A stretch of 64,000 nucleotides of DNA from Primulina eburnea (Eukaryota > Streptophyta > Magnoliopsida > Lamiales > Gesneriaceae). Location: contig NC_133109.1 of assembly GCF_022965805.1 (NCBI RefSeq), positions 7,851,869 to 7,915,868 of the forward strand. Reading direction: 5' to 3'. The notes under the pieces are model-generated. The model worked only from the letters and a program-made list of their open reading frames with translations, did not search any database and had not been told where the DNA came from. This document shows, piece after piece, positions 10,731 to 22,799 of the stretch (the stretch's first letter is position 1; each line of letters opens with the position of its first letter). A program made the position numbers and the translations under genes.

Positions 10731-11746
10731 AGAAGCGCGAGGCTTCACTTTTCACTCGCCAATTCCGAGAGTTCCAGAGCGTTTTAGTCGTTTCTGATGG
10801 GTTTCTAGTCTTTTCCCAAGGTTCGGGCACTAGCGGGGAGCTACTGGTTTTGTAGCGGAGCTGTGCTCTAGTTGGGGGCTAGCGGCATCAGTGGGCTGAC
10901 TACGGACGCAGGTATAGTTCTGGGTTTCTTTTGAGATTTGGGAGTATCTATTAGTCTAGTTAAGGCTTTTAGATGTGGTTTAGTGATATGGTATCACTTG
11001 GATTGTAGGCTTGATTCTAGGGCTGATTGCTAGGATCTACTGGTTTGAGGTACGAAAGTACTATCCGAGATAGCAGGATTGAGTATGCTTTACTATGTGT
11101 TGCATGTTTATATGTTGCATTATTATCTGTCATATGATGCATGGTTTATTATGCGGCATTTGCATAATCATGTTGAGCCTGATTATCTTTGAGATAGCCT
11201 GTTGAGAGGGTGCTCAGCCCTCGTTTGTTGTGGATGGTTGGACCCCGTTGGCCGACGGTGGTCAGGTCACCGGTATATCCACAGGTTTATTTTGGTATGG
11301 GAGCCACCTCCTGGTGCGACGGCGCAGAGTGCTACATACCTTGACGTCATTTACCTGAGCAGTATTTTGATATACCCAGATCCTGGTATCCAGTACATTT
11401 TGCATACATGCATGTCATAGTCTTGTATACTCATGCTTTCGGTGCTGAGCGTTTTATGCTCACGTCCTCGGTTTATCTCTGTTTTGGACACCCTATTCGA
11501 TGGGGCAGGTCTCAGGTTGGGCGGTCCAGGAGAGAGTGGACAGGGAGCTGGCAGAGGTTGACCTGTAGTTGTTGGTATTTGTTCTTGGTATTTAGTTCGA
11601 TCTGGTTGTTTAAGTATTTTGTACTTACAGATTCGATTGGGTTGTATTACTGTTTTTCCGCTGTTTACCTGATTCAGTTTTAAATGTTAATTTTGCATGC
11701 TTAAGTTCTGATTAGTAGGTGATTCTGGAACGGGTCACTACATTTA

Positions 11747-11760
11747 TGGTATCAGAGCAT
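11747..11760 (+). other. Primer-binding site of the complete Ty3/gypsy element
   Basis: TGGTATCAGAGCAT lies four bases after the 5' LTR end. TGGTATCAGAGC is the standard plant retrotransposon PBS, complementary to the 3' end of initiator methionine tRNA. Confidence 0.9.
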
Positions 11761-11828
11761 GCATTAAGATTTTGGGATTTAGAACTGTTCTTTTGGGTTT
11801 AATCTCTGGTAACTTTTGTAGCTAAGAG

Positions 11829-14800
11829 ATGTCTGGTTTTGACGACGATGCTAGTAGTCATGGCAGCGTTGGACGCTGGGGAGACCGCGACGATCGGGAA
11901 CGTCGTCAAGAGCATCGAGAACGTCGTCAACACCGTCGTGATGAGCCTCGGAGTTTTAGTATGCATCGGTTCTTGCAGATGGGGCCGAAACCTCTTTTAG
12001 GCGGTGAGACCCCGGATGTTGCGGAGAACTGGCTTGAGAGGATGGAGAGCTGCTTCAAGACTTTTCAGTGCTCGGCGGAGCAGCAGATTGATACCCTTGA
12101 TTTCTTGCTGGAGGGTGGTGCGCGCAAGTGGTGGAGGTCTACCTCTGCACCGATAGTTCAGCGACAGGGTCGAGTTCTTTGGGCCGATTTCCGAGCCTCT
12201 TTCATGTTGCTTTACTTTCCGCCAGCTCTTCTGCAGACCAAGGCGATTGAGTTGATCAATCTGAAGCAGGGAAGTTTGTCTGTTGATGAGTATCAGCAGA
12301 AGTTCTTTGAGTTGCTTCCGTATGTTCCGCATGTCAGTGACAATGCTAGTGCCAAGTATAACCATTTTCTTCAGGGCCTCAATCAGGAGATTTATGATCG
12401 GGTTGTTGTCTGCGATGATCCGACATCGTATGAGGGCCTTGTAAATCGTTGTCGCCAGGCTGAGGGCAGTTTGTTGAGAGGTCGAGTCATGCAGTCTGCT
12501 CGTCCTACTAGTTCTTTGGGTCCCCGCACCCAAGCATTCAAGAAGGCTGGATCTACTTCTTCTTCCTCTGGATCTGGAGGAGTTCACCATTTTGGGAAGA
12601 AGAGGGGCCCGTGTCAGCACTGCGGGAAGGATCATCCGACGGAGCGTTGTCGCAAGGTTGCGGGTGCTTGTTACAAGTGCGGTGAGATGGGCCACATGAA
12701 GAGAGATTGTCCACAGACGGGCGGAGGATCAGGATCTGGTTCTCAGGCTTCAGTTCATCAGAGGCCACAGCCGGGACAGTCTACTCAGGGTTCTAACCTC
12801 CGACCGCGTACTCAAGGGCAGGTCTTTGCTCTTAACCAGGATCAGGCGGCTGAGGAGAACGAGAGAGTTATCGCAGGTGTGTTTTTATTATGTGGATTAC
12901 CTGCTTACGTTCTCATTGACACTGGTGCATCTCATTCATTCATATCTGCGAGATTTGCTAAGCGTCATGCATTACCCTTCACTTCTTTGGGCGTTGTGGT
13001 ATCTGTTTCCACACCGATGGGTCATTCGGTGTTAGCTAAACGTCTAGTTTTGGGTTGTCCTCTAGAGTTTGAGGGTAATGTTTTAACTGCTAATTTGATG
13101 GTTCTTGCGATGGAGGATTTTGATTGCATTCTGGGAATAGATGTGCTGACTGTGTTTAGAGCTACTGTGGACTGTTATCAGAAGTTTGTGCAGTTTCGTC
13201 CAGTTGAGGGCGACAGTTGGTTTTTCTATGGAGAGGGAGCGCGACCCCCGATGCCTGTGGTTTCTGCTCTGAAAACCTGTCGTGCTTTAGAGTCGGGCGG
13301 GGAAGGCTACCTTATCTATGCTATTGATTCGTCCGCAGGTAGTATCGGTGTCGGTGACATTCCAATGGTTTGCGATTTTCCGGATGTTTTTCCCGAGGAG
13401 ATTCCTGGTTTTCCTCCTGTTCGAGAAGTAGATTTCGGCATTGATTTAGTGCCAGGCACGGCACCAATCTCTAGAGCTCCTTATCGTTTAGCTCCATCGG
13501 AGATGCAAGAATTGAAACAGCAGTTGCAGGATCTTCTTGACAAGGGGTATATTCGACCCAGTGTGTCCCCGTGGGGAGCACCAGTTCTTTTTGTCAAAAA
13601 GAAGGATGGTTCTATGCGGCTCTGCATAGATTATCGGCAGTTGAATCGTGCGACGATAAAGAATAAGTATCCGTTGCCACGGATTGATGATTTATTTGAT
13701 CAACTGCAAGGTACCTCTGTGTATTCCAAGATTGATTTAAGGTCTGGTTATCATCAGCTTCGAGTTCATCAGGGAGATATATCGAAGACTGCATTCAGGA
13801 CCCGGTATGGGCATTATGAGTTTCTGGTTATGCCTTTTGGGGTGACGAATGCACCAGCAGTTTTTATGGATCTGATGAATCGGGTATTTCGGGATTTCTT
13901 GGATATGTTTGTTGTGGTGTTTATAGATGATATCTTAATCTATTCGCATGATCAGCAAGAACACGCACAACACTTGAGGATTATTTTACAGACACTTCGC
14001 GAGAATCAGCTTTATGCGAAGTTGAGTAAATGTGAGTTTTGGATTGACAGGGTTGTATTCCTTGGTCATGTCATTTCTAGCGAGGGAGTTTCAGTTGACC
14101 CGAGCAAGGTGGAAGCGGTATTGAACTGGTCGCGTCCGACGACAGTAGCCGAGATCCGCAGTTTTCTGGGATTGGCTGGGTATTATCGCCGTTTCATTGC
14201 CAACTTCTCTCAGATTGCTAAGCCACTCACTCAGCTCACTCGGAAAGATGTTTCATTTGAGTGGACATCAGAGTGCGAAGAGAGTTTCTGGGAACTTCGC
14301 AGACGTTTGACATCTGCGCCTGTTTTGGCTTTACCGTCTGGATCTGGTGGTTTCAGTGTTTACACCGATGCCTCTTTGCAGGGACTAGGGTGTGTTTTGA
14401 TGCAGAATGAGCATGTGATTGCTTATGCGTCGAGGCAGTTGAAGCCTCATGAGGAAAACTATCCTATTCATGATCTGGAATTAGCAGCGATCGTTTTTGC
14501 TTTGAAAATCTGGCGCCATTATCTGTATGGTGAGCGATTTGAGATCTTCACTGATCATAAGAGTTTGAAGTATCTGTTCACTCAGACTGAGTTGAACATG
14601 CGTCAGCGTCGTTGGATGGATCTACTCAAGGATTACGATTGTGAGATCAAGTATCATCCAGGATCTGCGAATCTCACGGCCGATGCTCTTAGTCGCAAGG
14701 TGAGATTATCTGCTCTTCAGACTTGTGCTGTATCTGGGAATATTCAGAATTTCTGTTCGATGGGATTCAATTGTAAGCATCGGAAGGGATCAGAGAGTAT

Positions 14801-16256
14801 CCGTGCAGCTACTATTTTGTCCGAGCCAGTTTTGTATTCTCGGATTAGAGATGCTCAGATGTCTGATTCTAAGGTTCAGAAATTAGCTCGGTTGGCTGAT
14901 GGAGATAATACTTCTGGATTCCACTATCAGTCCGAGGGTCTTTTGTGCTTATCTGGTCGTGTTGTTGTACCGGAAGATGACACTTTGAGGGAGGAGATTT
15001 TGTCCCAGGCTCATCGTAGCAAGTTGAGTGTTCATCCAGGGAGCAACAAGATGTATAAAGATTTGAGGACTCGATTTTGGTGGAAGGGTATGAAACGTAA
15101 TGTTTATCAGTATGTCTCCAAGTGCCTAGTCTGTCAGCAGGTGAAGGCTGAGTATCGACGACCCGGAGGTTTGTTACAGAATCTTCCTATTCCGGAGTGG
15201 AAGTGGGAGCATATCACGATGGACTTCGTGACTCACTTGCCTATGTCTGTGGGGAATAGAGATGCTATCTGGGTGGTAGTGGATCGGTTTACTAAGTCTG
15301 CCCATTTTCTTCCGTATAACAGAGATTTCACTTTCGATCGGATGGCACGGTTGTACATTCAGGAGATTGTACGGTTTCATGGTGTGCCCGTGAGTATCGT
15401 TAGTGACAGAGATCCTCGATTTACATCTAGATTTTGGGGCAGCTTTCAGCAAGCTTTGGGCACTACCTTGAGTTTGAGTACTGCATATCACCCAGAGACT
15501 GACGGTCAGTCAGAGAGGACTATTCGTACTCTTGAGGATATGTTGAGATCTTGTGTGATGGATTTCGGGCCAGCTTGGCAGGATCATCTGCCACTGATAG
15601 AGTTTGCATACAACAACAGTTTTCATAGGAGTATTGGTATGTCTCCGTTTGAAGCATTGTATGGTCGACGTTGTCGTACTCCTCTGTTCTGGGAAGAAGT
15701 CGGAGAACGACAGGTCGAGGGTCCAGAATTGATTCAGCAGGCCATGGACAAAGTTCTTGTGATCAAACAGCGGATTAAGACTGCTCAGGATCGACAAGCA
15801 AGTTATGCGAACACCAAGAGCAGACCTCTTCATTTTGATGCAGGCGAGAAAGTGTTTCTCAAGGTATCACCTTTTCGGAGGATTCTGAGATTTGGACTCA
15901 AGGGTAAGCTATCTCCGAGATTCATTGGTCCTTTTGAGATCTTAGAATGTGTGGGAGATTTGGCCTACAGATTAGCTTTGCCACCGTATCTGTCTAGTGT
16001 TCACAATGTGTTTCATGTGTCCTTGCTGAGACGATACGTAGCGGATGAGTCTCATGTTTTGCATCCGACAGAAGTTCAGCTGAATCCGGATTTGTCTTTT
16101 GTGGAAAGACCGGTTTCGATCTTAGACCGGAAGGATAAGGTACTGCGGAATAAGACTATTCCTCTTGTCTTAGTGCAGTGGCAGCGCCGAGGTACTGAAG
16201 AAGCTACTTGGGAACTAGAGAGTCGCATGCGGTCAGAGCATCCAGAGTTGTTCTAG
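11829..16256 (+). CDS. Ty3/gypsy Gag-Pol polyprotein with chromodomain, 1475 aa, intact
   Basis: Single uninterrupted ORF. The N-terminus is arginine-rich (residues 20-40), followed by a retrotransposon Gag domain (about 55-205) and a CCHC zinc knuckle at 281-294 preceded by a partial one at 262. Aspartic protease has DTGA around 364-367. Reverse transcriptase has FIDD at 698-701. RNase H has its first Asp in YTDAS at 847. Integrase has an HHCC finger starting at His1062 and a catalytic triad D1132, D1193, E1229 with the standard 35-residue D-E spacing. A GPF module and a C-terminal chromodomain-like end (about 1418-1475, ATWELE) follow. The order protease-RT-RNase H-integrase-chromodomain is that of chromoviruses, and the closing residues fit the Del/Tekay type. 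The start is the first ATG in frame after the PBS. Unlike the minus-strand family at 44062-56698, no intron separates Gag from protease. Encodes self-mobilisation proteins; no host role is inferred. Confidence 0.96.
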   Translation: MSGFDDDASSHGSVGRWGDRDDRERRQEHRERRQHRRDEPRSFSMHRFLQMGPKPLLGGETPDVAENWLERMESCFKTFQCSAEQQIDTLDFLLEGGARKWWRSTSAPIVQRQGRVLWADFRASFMLLYFPPALLQTKAIELINLKQGSLSVDEYQQKFFELLPYVPHVSDNASAKYNHFLQGLNQEIYDRVVVCDDPTSYEGLVNRCRQAEGSLLRGRVMQSARPTSSLGPRTQAFKKAGSTSSSSGSGGVHHFGKKRGPCQHCGKDHPTERCRKVAGACYKCGEMGHMKRDCPQTGGGSGSGSQASVHQRPQPGQSTQGSNLRPRTQGQVFALNQDQAAEENERVIAGVFLLCGLPAYVLIDTGASHSFISARFAKRHALPFTSLGVVVSVSTPMGHSVLAKRLVLGCPLEFEGNVLTANLMVLAMEDFDCILGIDVLTVFRATVDCYQKFVQFRPVEGDSWFFYGEGARPPMPVVSALKTCRALESGGEGYLIYAIDSSAGSIGVGDIPMVCDFPDVFPEEIPGFPPVREVDFGIDLVPGTAPISRAPYRLAPSEMQELKQQLQDLLDKGYIRPSVSPWGAPVLFVKKKDGSMRLCIDYRQLNRATIKNKYPLPRIDDLFDQLQGTSVYSKIDLRSGYHQLRVHQGDISKTAFRTRYGHYEFLVMPFGVTNAPAVFMDLMNRVFRDFLDMFVVVFIDDILIYSHDQQEHAQHLRIILQTLRENQLYAKLSKCEFWIDRVVFLGHVISSEGVSVDPSKVEAVLNWSRPTTVAEIRSFLGLAGYYRRFIANFSQIAKPLTQLTRKDVSFEWTSECEESFWELRRRLTSAPVLALPSGSGGFSVYTDASLQGLGCVLMQNEHVIAYASRQLKPHEENYPIHDLELAAIVFALKIWRHYLYGERFEIFTDHKSLKYLFTQTELNMRQRRWMDLLKDYDCEIKYHPGSANLTADALSRKVRLSALQTCAVSGNIQNFCSMGFNCKHRKGSESIRAATILSEPVLYSRIRDAQMSDSKVQKLARLADGDNTSGFHYQSEGLLCLSGRVVVPEDDTLREEILSQAHRSKLSVHPGSNKMYKDLRTRFWWKGMKRNVYQYVSKCLVCQQVKAEYRRPGGLLQNLPIPEWKWEHITMDFVTHLPMSVGNRDAIWVVVDRFTKSAHFLPYNRDFTFDRMARLYIQEIVRFHGVPVSIVSDRDPRFTSRFWGSFQQALGTTLSLSTAYHPETDGQSERTIRTLEDMLRSCVMDFGPAWQDHLPLIEFAYNNSFHRSIGMSPFEALYGRRCRTPLFWEEVGERQVEGPELIQQAMDKVLVIKQRIKTAQDRQASYANTKSRPLHFDAGEKVFLKVSPFRRILRFGLKGKLSPRFIGPFEILECVGDLAYRLALPPYLSSVHNVFHVSLLRRYVADESHVLHPTEVQLNPDLSFVERPVSILDRKDKVLRNKTIPLVLVQWQRRGTEEATWELESRMRSEHPELF

Positions 16257-16383
16257 TTGTAGTATTTTCAGTTATGATTGTAATTTCAGTTGTACTTTCA
16301 GTTGTAATTCATTCTTAAGTTGAATGTATTGTTGTTCAGAATTGTCATTCTTCAGACTCGATTTCGCGGACGAAATCCTTTTT

Positions 16384-16395
16384 AGAGGGGGAGAA
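16384..16395 (+). other. Polypurine tract
   Basis: AGAGGGGGAGAA directly abuts the 3' LTR start at 16396. This is the plus-strand primer used in reverse transcription. Confidence 0.9.
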
Positions 16396-17734
16396 TGTAG
16401 TATCCCGATGCCTAATTTGAGTTAATTATTGGATTAATTGTATTTCGGTGGGATCGGAAGGACCGAACCGGGTTCGGATCGTCCGAAGTTGGTTCGGATC
16501 GTCCGAAGTGGGTTCGGATCGTCCGTTCTGTTCGGAGTCAGACGAGTCATGTCATGTCAGAGTTCGGATCGTCCGATCAGGGTTCGGATCGTCCGAAGAC
16601 AGGTGGCTGGACACGTGGAAGACATGCAATGTTCGGATCGTCCGAAGTGGATCGGATCGTCCGAAGTGTACCGGATCGGAGCGTCCGAAGTGGATCGGAT
16701 CGTCCGATCGTTGTCTATAAATAGAAGCGCGAGGCTTCACTTTTCACTCGCCAATTCCGAGAGTTCCAGAGCGTTTTAGTCGTTTCTGATGGGTTTCTAG
16801 TCTTTTCCCAAGGTTCGGGCACTAGCGGGGAGCTACTGGTTTTGTAGCGGAGCTGTGCTCTAGTTGGGGGCTAGCGGCATCAGTGGGCTGACTACGGACG
16901 CAGGTATAGTTCTGGGTTTCTTTTGAGATTTGGGAGTATCTATTAGTCTAGTTAAGGCTTTTAGATGTGGTTTAGTGATATGGTATCACTTGGATTGTAG
17001 GCTTGATTCTAGGGCTGATTGCTAGGATCTACTGGTTTGAGGTACGAAAGTACTATCCGAGATAGCAGGATTGAGTATGCTTTACTATGTGTTGCATGTT
17101 TATATGTTGCATTATTATCTGTCATATGATGCATGGTTTATTATGCGGCATTTGCATAATCATGTTGAGCCTGATTATCTTTGAGATAGCCTGTTGAGAG
17201 GGTGCTCAGCCCTCGTTTGTTGTGGATGGTTGGACCCCGTTGGCCGACGGTGGTCAGGTCACCGGTATATCCACAGGTTTATTTTGGTATGGGAGCCACC
17301 TCCTGGTGCGACGGCGCAGAGTGCTACATACCTTGACGTCATTTACCTGAGCAGTATTTCGATATACCCAGATCCTGGTATCCAGTACATTTTGCATACA
17401 TGCATGTCATAGTCTTGTATACTCATGCTTTCGGTGCTGAGCGTTTTATGCTCACGTCCTCGGTTTATCTCTGTTTTGGACACCCTATTCGATGGGGCAG
17501 GTCTCAAGTTGGGCGGTCCAGGAGAGAGTGGACAGGGAGCTGGCAGAGGTTGACCTGTAGTTGTTGGTATTTGTTCTTGGTATTTAGTTCGATCTGGTTG
17601 TTTAAGTATTTTGTACTTACAGATTCGATTGGGTTGTATTACTGTTTTTCCGCTGTTTACCTGATTCAGTTTTAAATGTTAATTTTGCATGCTTAAGTTC
17701 TGATTAGTAGGTGATTCTGGAACGGGTCACTACA
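16396..17734 (+). repeat. 3' LTR of the complete Ty3/gypsy element
   Basis: 1339 bp, the same length as the 5' LTR and almost identical. The two differences I saw are T/C (11360s versus 17350s) and G/A (11510s versus 17500s). It carries the same palindrome array (16473-16708) and TATA box. It ends CACTACA, followed by TTACG, the right target duplication. Confidence 0.95.
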
Positions 17735-17739
17735 TTACG

Positions 17740-19490
17740 TTACAGTTGGTATCAGAGCGGTGTTCTTGTAAAGGTTTATGCCTACTGTCAGTTGCAAGAA
17801 GCTCACGAAGTCACACCTCAAGTCTGTAAGTTTTAATGTTTTAAAGTCTTTTAAGTAGTAAGCATCAAGTCATGATTTCAGCATGTGCATGTTTTAATTC
17901 TATCACCTGTATGTTTACATGACATACGTTTTAGAATATAGGTTTGCCTGTCGTTATGATTTGAGATTGGATCTTTAAAATTTTTATGCATATTACGACA
18001 TGAAACGAGAAATTATTCAACTTTCTTGCATGCTGGTGTGGTGGAATTGGACATGAGTAAGAATTTTGCTTTTGGAAATTAGGAAAAGTTGGAAATGATT
18101 TGTCTATATTAATTTTTGGTTAGTTGTACTGATGTTATAATTGTGGGTCATAAGTTAAACTTGACAATTACGAACGCTTTTGAGACTTGTAGATTTTCTA
18201 AGAAGTTATTGATGGTTCGTGGTTGCTAGCTGAGTTTCTTTTTGAGAACTCTATGTAAGGATTAATGATTCGGGACTACGGCGATCTTTGGAAGTTTACA
18301 AAGCGTAGAATTTATTTAGGATGCATGCTCCCCCTAGTTGGATTTAAGGATTGAATTGCACGAATTGAGAACTTTAAGGCATAATTGTAATAACCAATAA
18401 TTTGAGGACCTAAGTGCAAAAATAAAATTCTAAGGGACTATTTTCGAATTTACCGAAGTTTGGGATTAAATTCTGAGTTTTGAGAATTTTAAGGTTTAAT
18501 GAGGCTAAAATCAAAAATTTTATTGGGGACCGGAAATGCAAATTTCGTGTGGTTGTAGGACCAAAATGGTAATTTTCAAGAACTTTAAGGGCCAAATTGC
18601 AAATTTCGAAATTTTTTATGATTAAATTCGAACTTGGAGGAACACTTGGGTTAAATAAGTAATTTTTCAAGGCTATGGAAATTGATTTTGGGCTTAATAA
18701 GCTTAAATTTATTGAACTTTATGATACATAGAAACTATAAAATGGAATTAGGAATGCCAAGAGCTATGGGTAATGGAGGAATTTTCGAAATTTAGGACAA
18801 ATTGAATAATGTTTGAGGAAATTAAGAGCTAATATTTGCAATTTTAATAAATTTGCGGACTAGTCTAGCTGTAAGTTATAATTGAATAGTTTAAGTGATA
18901 GGAATTTTCGATGATTTGAGTTCGAAGGGATCATTAGAACCTTGGAGTATTTGGATTATAATATTATAAGAAATGGTAATCAAGGGAATGGTAGGATAAA
19001 TCAACATTGGGCTCGAAAATTTAAGCGTTAGTAATTAATGTTGTGGAAAATTAAGAATTCAGGGTGATAACGATTTGAGGTAAAGTTGATCGGTCAGCTA
19101 AGTTATAAGAATAAACATTGAGTTCGCAAATTTTTGGGAACTTAAGTTTGATGTGTCATAAGTTTTATTCATGATCTTAACAGTTAAGATTCTACGTTGT
19201 GGGAATTTAATTTTTTTAGGAAGTTGGGTATGACTGATGGTTAGGTTATTCGATAGATGAATGTAAGAATTGAGGTAGACACCTTGTCTTGAGGAATTTT
19301 GAAAGCCATTAGCATCTTGGGACTAAGCGGATATATGTATTGGAGTTATACTATCTAATACTGCTTGTGTTGTGTAAGCTTGAATTTTAAGTTTATGAGA
19401 TAGTTGTTCATACGGAATTTTTGGGTGAAATAAAAACAAAAGGGAATTAGTGGTGTTCAACATAAGTTATCAATGAATGAATATTAAGTA
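17740..19490 (+). mobile_element. LTR end, PBS and degraded internal region of the older host element
   Basis: TTACA (17740-17744) completes the LTR begun at 7713. TGGTATCAGAGCGG at 17747-17760 is its primer-binding site, and the following bases (about 17760-17825) match the minus-strand elements just inside their 5' LTR. From about 17870 on no gag or pol is recognisable. Repeated phrases of the type GGACCAAAATGGTAATTTT, with no long ORF, suggest a decayed or non-coding interior. No 3' LTR is seen before 19490. Confidence 0.65.
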
Positions 19491-20213
19491 GTATGTCTAT
19501 AAATAGTGGCATCACATGTATGGTTGGAGAACTCTTTCTCTAACGTACATCTCATACTCTAGCCAGAGATGTCACACACTATAATTTCATAAGATCACAT
19601 AGGATATTCACACCCACAGGTGAGCGGTGAATCCCCGACTACAATGCACTGGCTCCTATATGTGTCGTAAACTGTACCCAACCTCGCCACCTGATGACTC
19701 TCCTGGAGCCGATAAACGAGTCAAAGCACAGCCCTAACATATAGAGCCTCAGTGTTGTCCCGGGTCGTAAGGACTATGGTGTACAATCATAACCACAGAC
19801 TTATCCTCTCGATGAATGATAACCACTTGGAAGAGGGTTTTTCGGTATAATCATCACATGACTATCCATCTGCATGTTTGGACATCTCTATGCCCTTACT
19901 AAGAAACGCAGTACACAACATCAAAAATTCTAGTTTCGAGCTCAAGCGACCTTTATCCATGTTTTAAGCGGCTGAATCGACTAGGAACAAATTTAGATTA
20001 TACAGTGTTTACAAACAAGTTTCAACATCGAATTACGATTCATTTGTATTAAAGTATAATTAAGGTCTTTATCTATGTTATTCACATGGGTATACAGATA
20101 AAGAAATAACAAACCATGAAATAATGAATTATATTAAAATAAAGATTGTTAATTACAACTGAGTCAATAAAATCTTTAGCCAACAGTTGGTTTGCAGGGC
20201 ATCTACTCTAACA
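19490..20213 (+). repeat. Ty1/copia-type LTR remnant, left end unclear
   Basis: The segment ends ATCTACTCTAACA at 20213, followed by TGGTATCA (20223-20230), which looks like a copia PBS. It shares long stretches with 41040-41252 and 61197-61575 (for example ATCACATAGGATAT, the ACCTGATGAC block and ATGCCCTTACTAA), so the same LTR family also lies in the intron of the second P450. A TATAAATAG at 19498-19506 may be its promoter. The left boundary is an estimate. Confidence 0.55.
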
Positions 20214-20980
20214 GGTATTTCATGGTATCATATTAGATCCCTTAGTTTTGGCGATAAAAACAATGACTTACAATACTAGATCAAGATGCATTTTCCTGTA
20301 TTAGAGTCACTCGACCGTTCTATTGAAGATTCAGAAGTAATCATTCAACCGGTCTCAAAGCAGCTTATTGATATATTTGACCACTCGAACTTACAAGTCT
20401 GTGGTATAAGACCACTCAACCATTCACTCTATCGAAGCATATTTGGAAACAGGTTGAGTAAAATTCTTCATATTCAAGCCACACATCTTACAAAGTTCCT
20501 ACCAACTTGAGTGTCGATGTGACATTTCATGTCGACATCATATTAACCTCATATCGGAAAAAGAACTAAAATTATTTAAAAAAAAACAAAAATACCTGAT
20601 CAAACTACAATTTAAGAACATAATGATCAAAATCACATAGCGCCAAAATCATATGACATGGTGTTCAATATCTGTTTAATTGAAAGTTTAATCATAAAGT
20701 GTTCCATTTGATTTTAAACATAATATTAAAATAGCTTCAAAAAAATAAGTATTAAATTAAATTAAAGGGACATAGTTTTAAAATAGCTTCAAAAAATTTT
20801 AAAAATATTTGTTTTAAATAGAATTTTTAAAAAAACCCAAATATCAATTATTGGTTTTTGCAATATATATTTTAATACAATTTTACGACTATGGATGGGT
20901 CAGGGAGGAGCCACATTTGATTTAAGTGAATCCACGCCACCAGCTGAGCCAATTGACTACAGAAGTCATATTTGTCTGCA
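20214..20980. other. Intergenic DNA upstream of the first P450
   Basis: A short frame at 20286-20510 resembles no family I know and is probably chance or retroelement interior. 20560-20890 is AT-rich. I see no other gene. The proximal P450 promoter starts near 20980. Confidence 0.4.
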
Positions 20981-20989
20981 CAGTAAATC

Positions 20990-21010
20990 GACGTCTGACG
21001 TCTCTATAAA
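20990..21010 (+). promoter_or_regulatory. Tandem GACGTC motifs and TATA box of the first P450
   Basis: GACGTC occurs at 20990-20995 and again at 20997-21002, the second overlapping TGACG, and TATAAA follows at 21005-21010. The ATG lies 68 bp beyond the TATA box, which gives a short leader of roughly 40 nt. ACGT-core pairs of this kind are bZIP sites (C-box, as-1-like) in plants. Stress or xenobiotic induction is therefore possible, but that is inference from motif and position only. Confidence 0.6.
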
Positions 21011-21077
21011 TTTACCTGAGCTAGCTCATGTATCGATCATCAAATCAAAGCAGCTCTCTATCTACACCGAGCAGAAA

Positions 21078-22691
21078 ATGAGTTCCGAAATTTTCTTGCT
21101 GCTTTTCATCAGTTTCATCACAATTTTATTGTTGTTAAAATTGACGAAAAAGAAAAGAAAGCTCCCACTTGGTCCGAAGAAGCTCCCGATTATAGGCAAC
21201 CTTCACCAGCTTGGAAAGTTGCCTCATAGGGCTCTCATTAAATTGTCCAAAACATATGGAGACCTCATGTTCTTGCAGCTAGGATCCGTGCCGACCCTCG
21301 TCGTGTCATCGGCCGATATGGCACGAGAAATCTTTAAGAAGCACGATATTATCTTTTCGGGGAGACCCGTCTTGTATTCTCTCAAGAGAATCACCTACAA
21401 TTTAGGTACCATCTCCGTAGCACCGTATGGTGACTACTGGAGAGAAGCGAAGAAAATCGCTGTTCTGGAGCTGCTGTCAAACAAAAGGGTCCAATCTTTC
21501 GCAAAAGTACGTGATGAAGAGATGACCTTCATGATTGATCGTGTTGCTAATTCCGAAAACCCTGTGGATCTGAGCGTGCTCACGTTCGCTCTGTCGAATA
21601 ATACCGTTCGTCGGGTGGCTTTCGGAGAGACTAGCAGTGCTGAAGAACATGAAGATTTCGATGAAAGGAGTGGCAAATATCAGCATGTGTTTCATGATAC
21701 GCAGCAGTTGGCTGCTGAGTTCAACGTGGCTGATTATTTTCCATGGTTGGCTTGGCTAAACAAGTTCAATGGCGTAGACAGGAGATTGAAAAAAAATATG
21801 GAGGAAGTGGACATCTTTTTGAGCAAAAAAATGGAAGAACACAGAGACCCGAAGAGAGCTCAACAAGATCACGAAGACATCGTCGATGTATTGCTTCGAG
21901 TTCAAAAGGAAATGGAGAAAGAATTTACTCTAACAGATGTAAATTTGAAGGGTCTTCTCTTGGTATGTGTACTATATATATGACACCCAATCAACCCAAT
22001 ATTTGCTATATTTTCCCTGTTTACATTCATGATTTTCTTATTTATATATATATATTGTGATAATGAATTGCAGGGCATATTCATGGCTGGCACCGATAGT
22101 TCCTCGGTGACAATCGTATGGGCAATGGCAGAACTGATGAGAAATCCGGAAGTCCTCAAGAAAGCTCAAGAAGAAGTTAGGAAAGTATGCAAAGGACAGT
22201 CAAAAGTAGAAGAAAGCGATCTTCCAAAACTCGCATACCTAAGAATGGTGATCAAAGAGGCATGGAGACTCCATCCACCCGCCCCACTATGGATCCCAAG
22301 AGAAACATTAGAGGACTGCGTGATCGACAACAAATACGAAATCCCGGCAAAAACCAGAGTGCTGTTCAATGCAGCAGCAATCGGAATGGATCCGAAACAC
22401 TGGGAGAAGCCAGAAAGATTCTGGCCGGAGCGGTTTCTGAATAACGAGATAGACTTCAGAGGACAACATTTTGAGTTGTTACCCTTCGGTGCTGGGAGAA
22501 GAGGTTGCCCTGGAGCCAGTTTTGCCATCGCGGTTGTGGAGCTGGCACTTGCGAATCTTTTGTTCCGCTTTGATTGGGAACTTCCCAAAGGGATGTCACC
22601 GGAGGATATTGATATGGAAGAAGCTACAGGGGTCGCAATGCGTAAGAAAATTCCACTCTGCTTGGTTGCTACACCAGCCAAGCTCCTTTGA
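21078..22691 (+). CDS. Cytochrome P450, CYP71 family (CYP71D-like), two exons, 500 aa
   Basis: Exon 1 is 21078-21962 (295 codons) and exon 2 is 22074-22691 (205 codons plus stop). The 111-bp phase-0 GT-AG intron (21963-22073) lies at the conserved CYP71 position just before the I-helix. Seen in order: N-terminal membrane anchor (residues 4-22) with a KKKRK stop-transfer, hinge LPLGPKKLPIIGNLHQ, I-helix AGTDSS, E357-x-x-R360, PERF motif, and heme loop PFGAGRRGCPG with axial Cys440. Length is normal for the family. This is an ER-bound monooxygenase using a P450 reductase. CYP71D members typically hydroxylate terpenoids, flavonoids or alkaloids; the substrate cannot be read from sequence. Odd point: the C-helix WxxxR motif reads WREAK, so the heme-propionate Arg is Lys125. 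An in-frame upstream ATG (20895) is rejected because it precedes the TATA box and gives a non-P450 leader. A TATA box with GACGTC repeats lies just upstream. Confidence 0.95.
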
Positions 22692-22719
22692 GCAAACAAT
22701 TTATCTGCGATTTATTATA

Positions 22720-22721
<2 letters not shown>

Positions 22722-22782
<61 letters not shown>
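22722..22782. repeat. (TA)n microsatellite in the P450 3' region
   Basis: About 30 TA units begin 30 bp after the stop codon of the P450. If the transcript extends through it, it lies in the 3' UTR. Similar (TA)n tracts occur at 37428-37491 and 63748-63818. Confidence 0.95.
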
Positions 22783-22783
<1 letters not shown>

Positions 22784-22799
22784 GGATTAATTCGCTTTT

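Larger units (their letters stand above)
10404..11742 (+). repeat. 5' LTR of the complete Ty3/gypsy element
   Basis: TGTAGTATCC...GTCACTACA, 1339 bp. The U3 part holds nine copies of the CGGATCGTCCG core (10481-10716), then a TATAAAT box at 10724-10730. A donor-like GACGCAGGTATAG lies near 10905-10920, and a TGAGC-loop-GCTCA hairpin at 11446-11462. Small frames inside it (around 10446-10787, 11202-11683) recur identically in the 3' LTR and are not thought to be genes. Confidence 0.95.
10404..17734 (+). mobile_element. Structurally complete Ty3/gypsy chromovirus (Del/Tekay-like)
   Basis: This 7.3-kb element has two 1339-bp LTRs (10404-11742, 16396-17734), a PBS, a PPT and one uninterrupted Gag-Pol ORF (11829-16256). 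The flanks are GTACG (10399-10403) and TTACG (17735-17739), a 5-bp target duplication with one mismatch. By eye the LTRs differ at only about two positions (near 11360/17352 and 11515/17507), so the insertion is recent. It sits five bases before the end of the 5' LTR of an older element. All parts needed for autonomous movement appear present; activity is inferred, not shown. Confidence 0.96.

Noticed and set aside
10446..10787. 113-codon frame in the LTR, repeated at 16438-16779, and the 72- and 91-codon frames nearby
   Set aside because: They lie in U3/R of the LTR, arise from the CGGATCGTCCG repeats or chance, and have no family resemblance.
12553..15833. Reverse-strand frames inside the complete Gag-Pol ORF
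   Set aside because: Shadows of a well-supported coding region on the plus strand.
20895..21077. Upstream in-frame extension of the first P450
   Set aside because: It would start before the TATA box and add a non-hydrophobic leader in front of a normal P450 membrane anchor.
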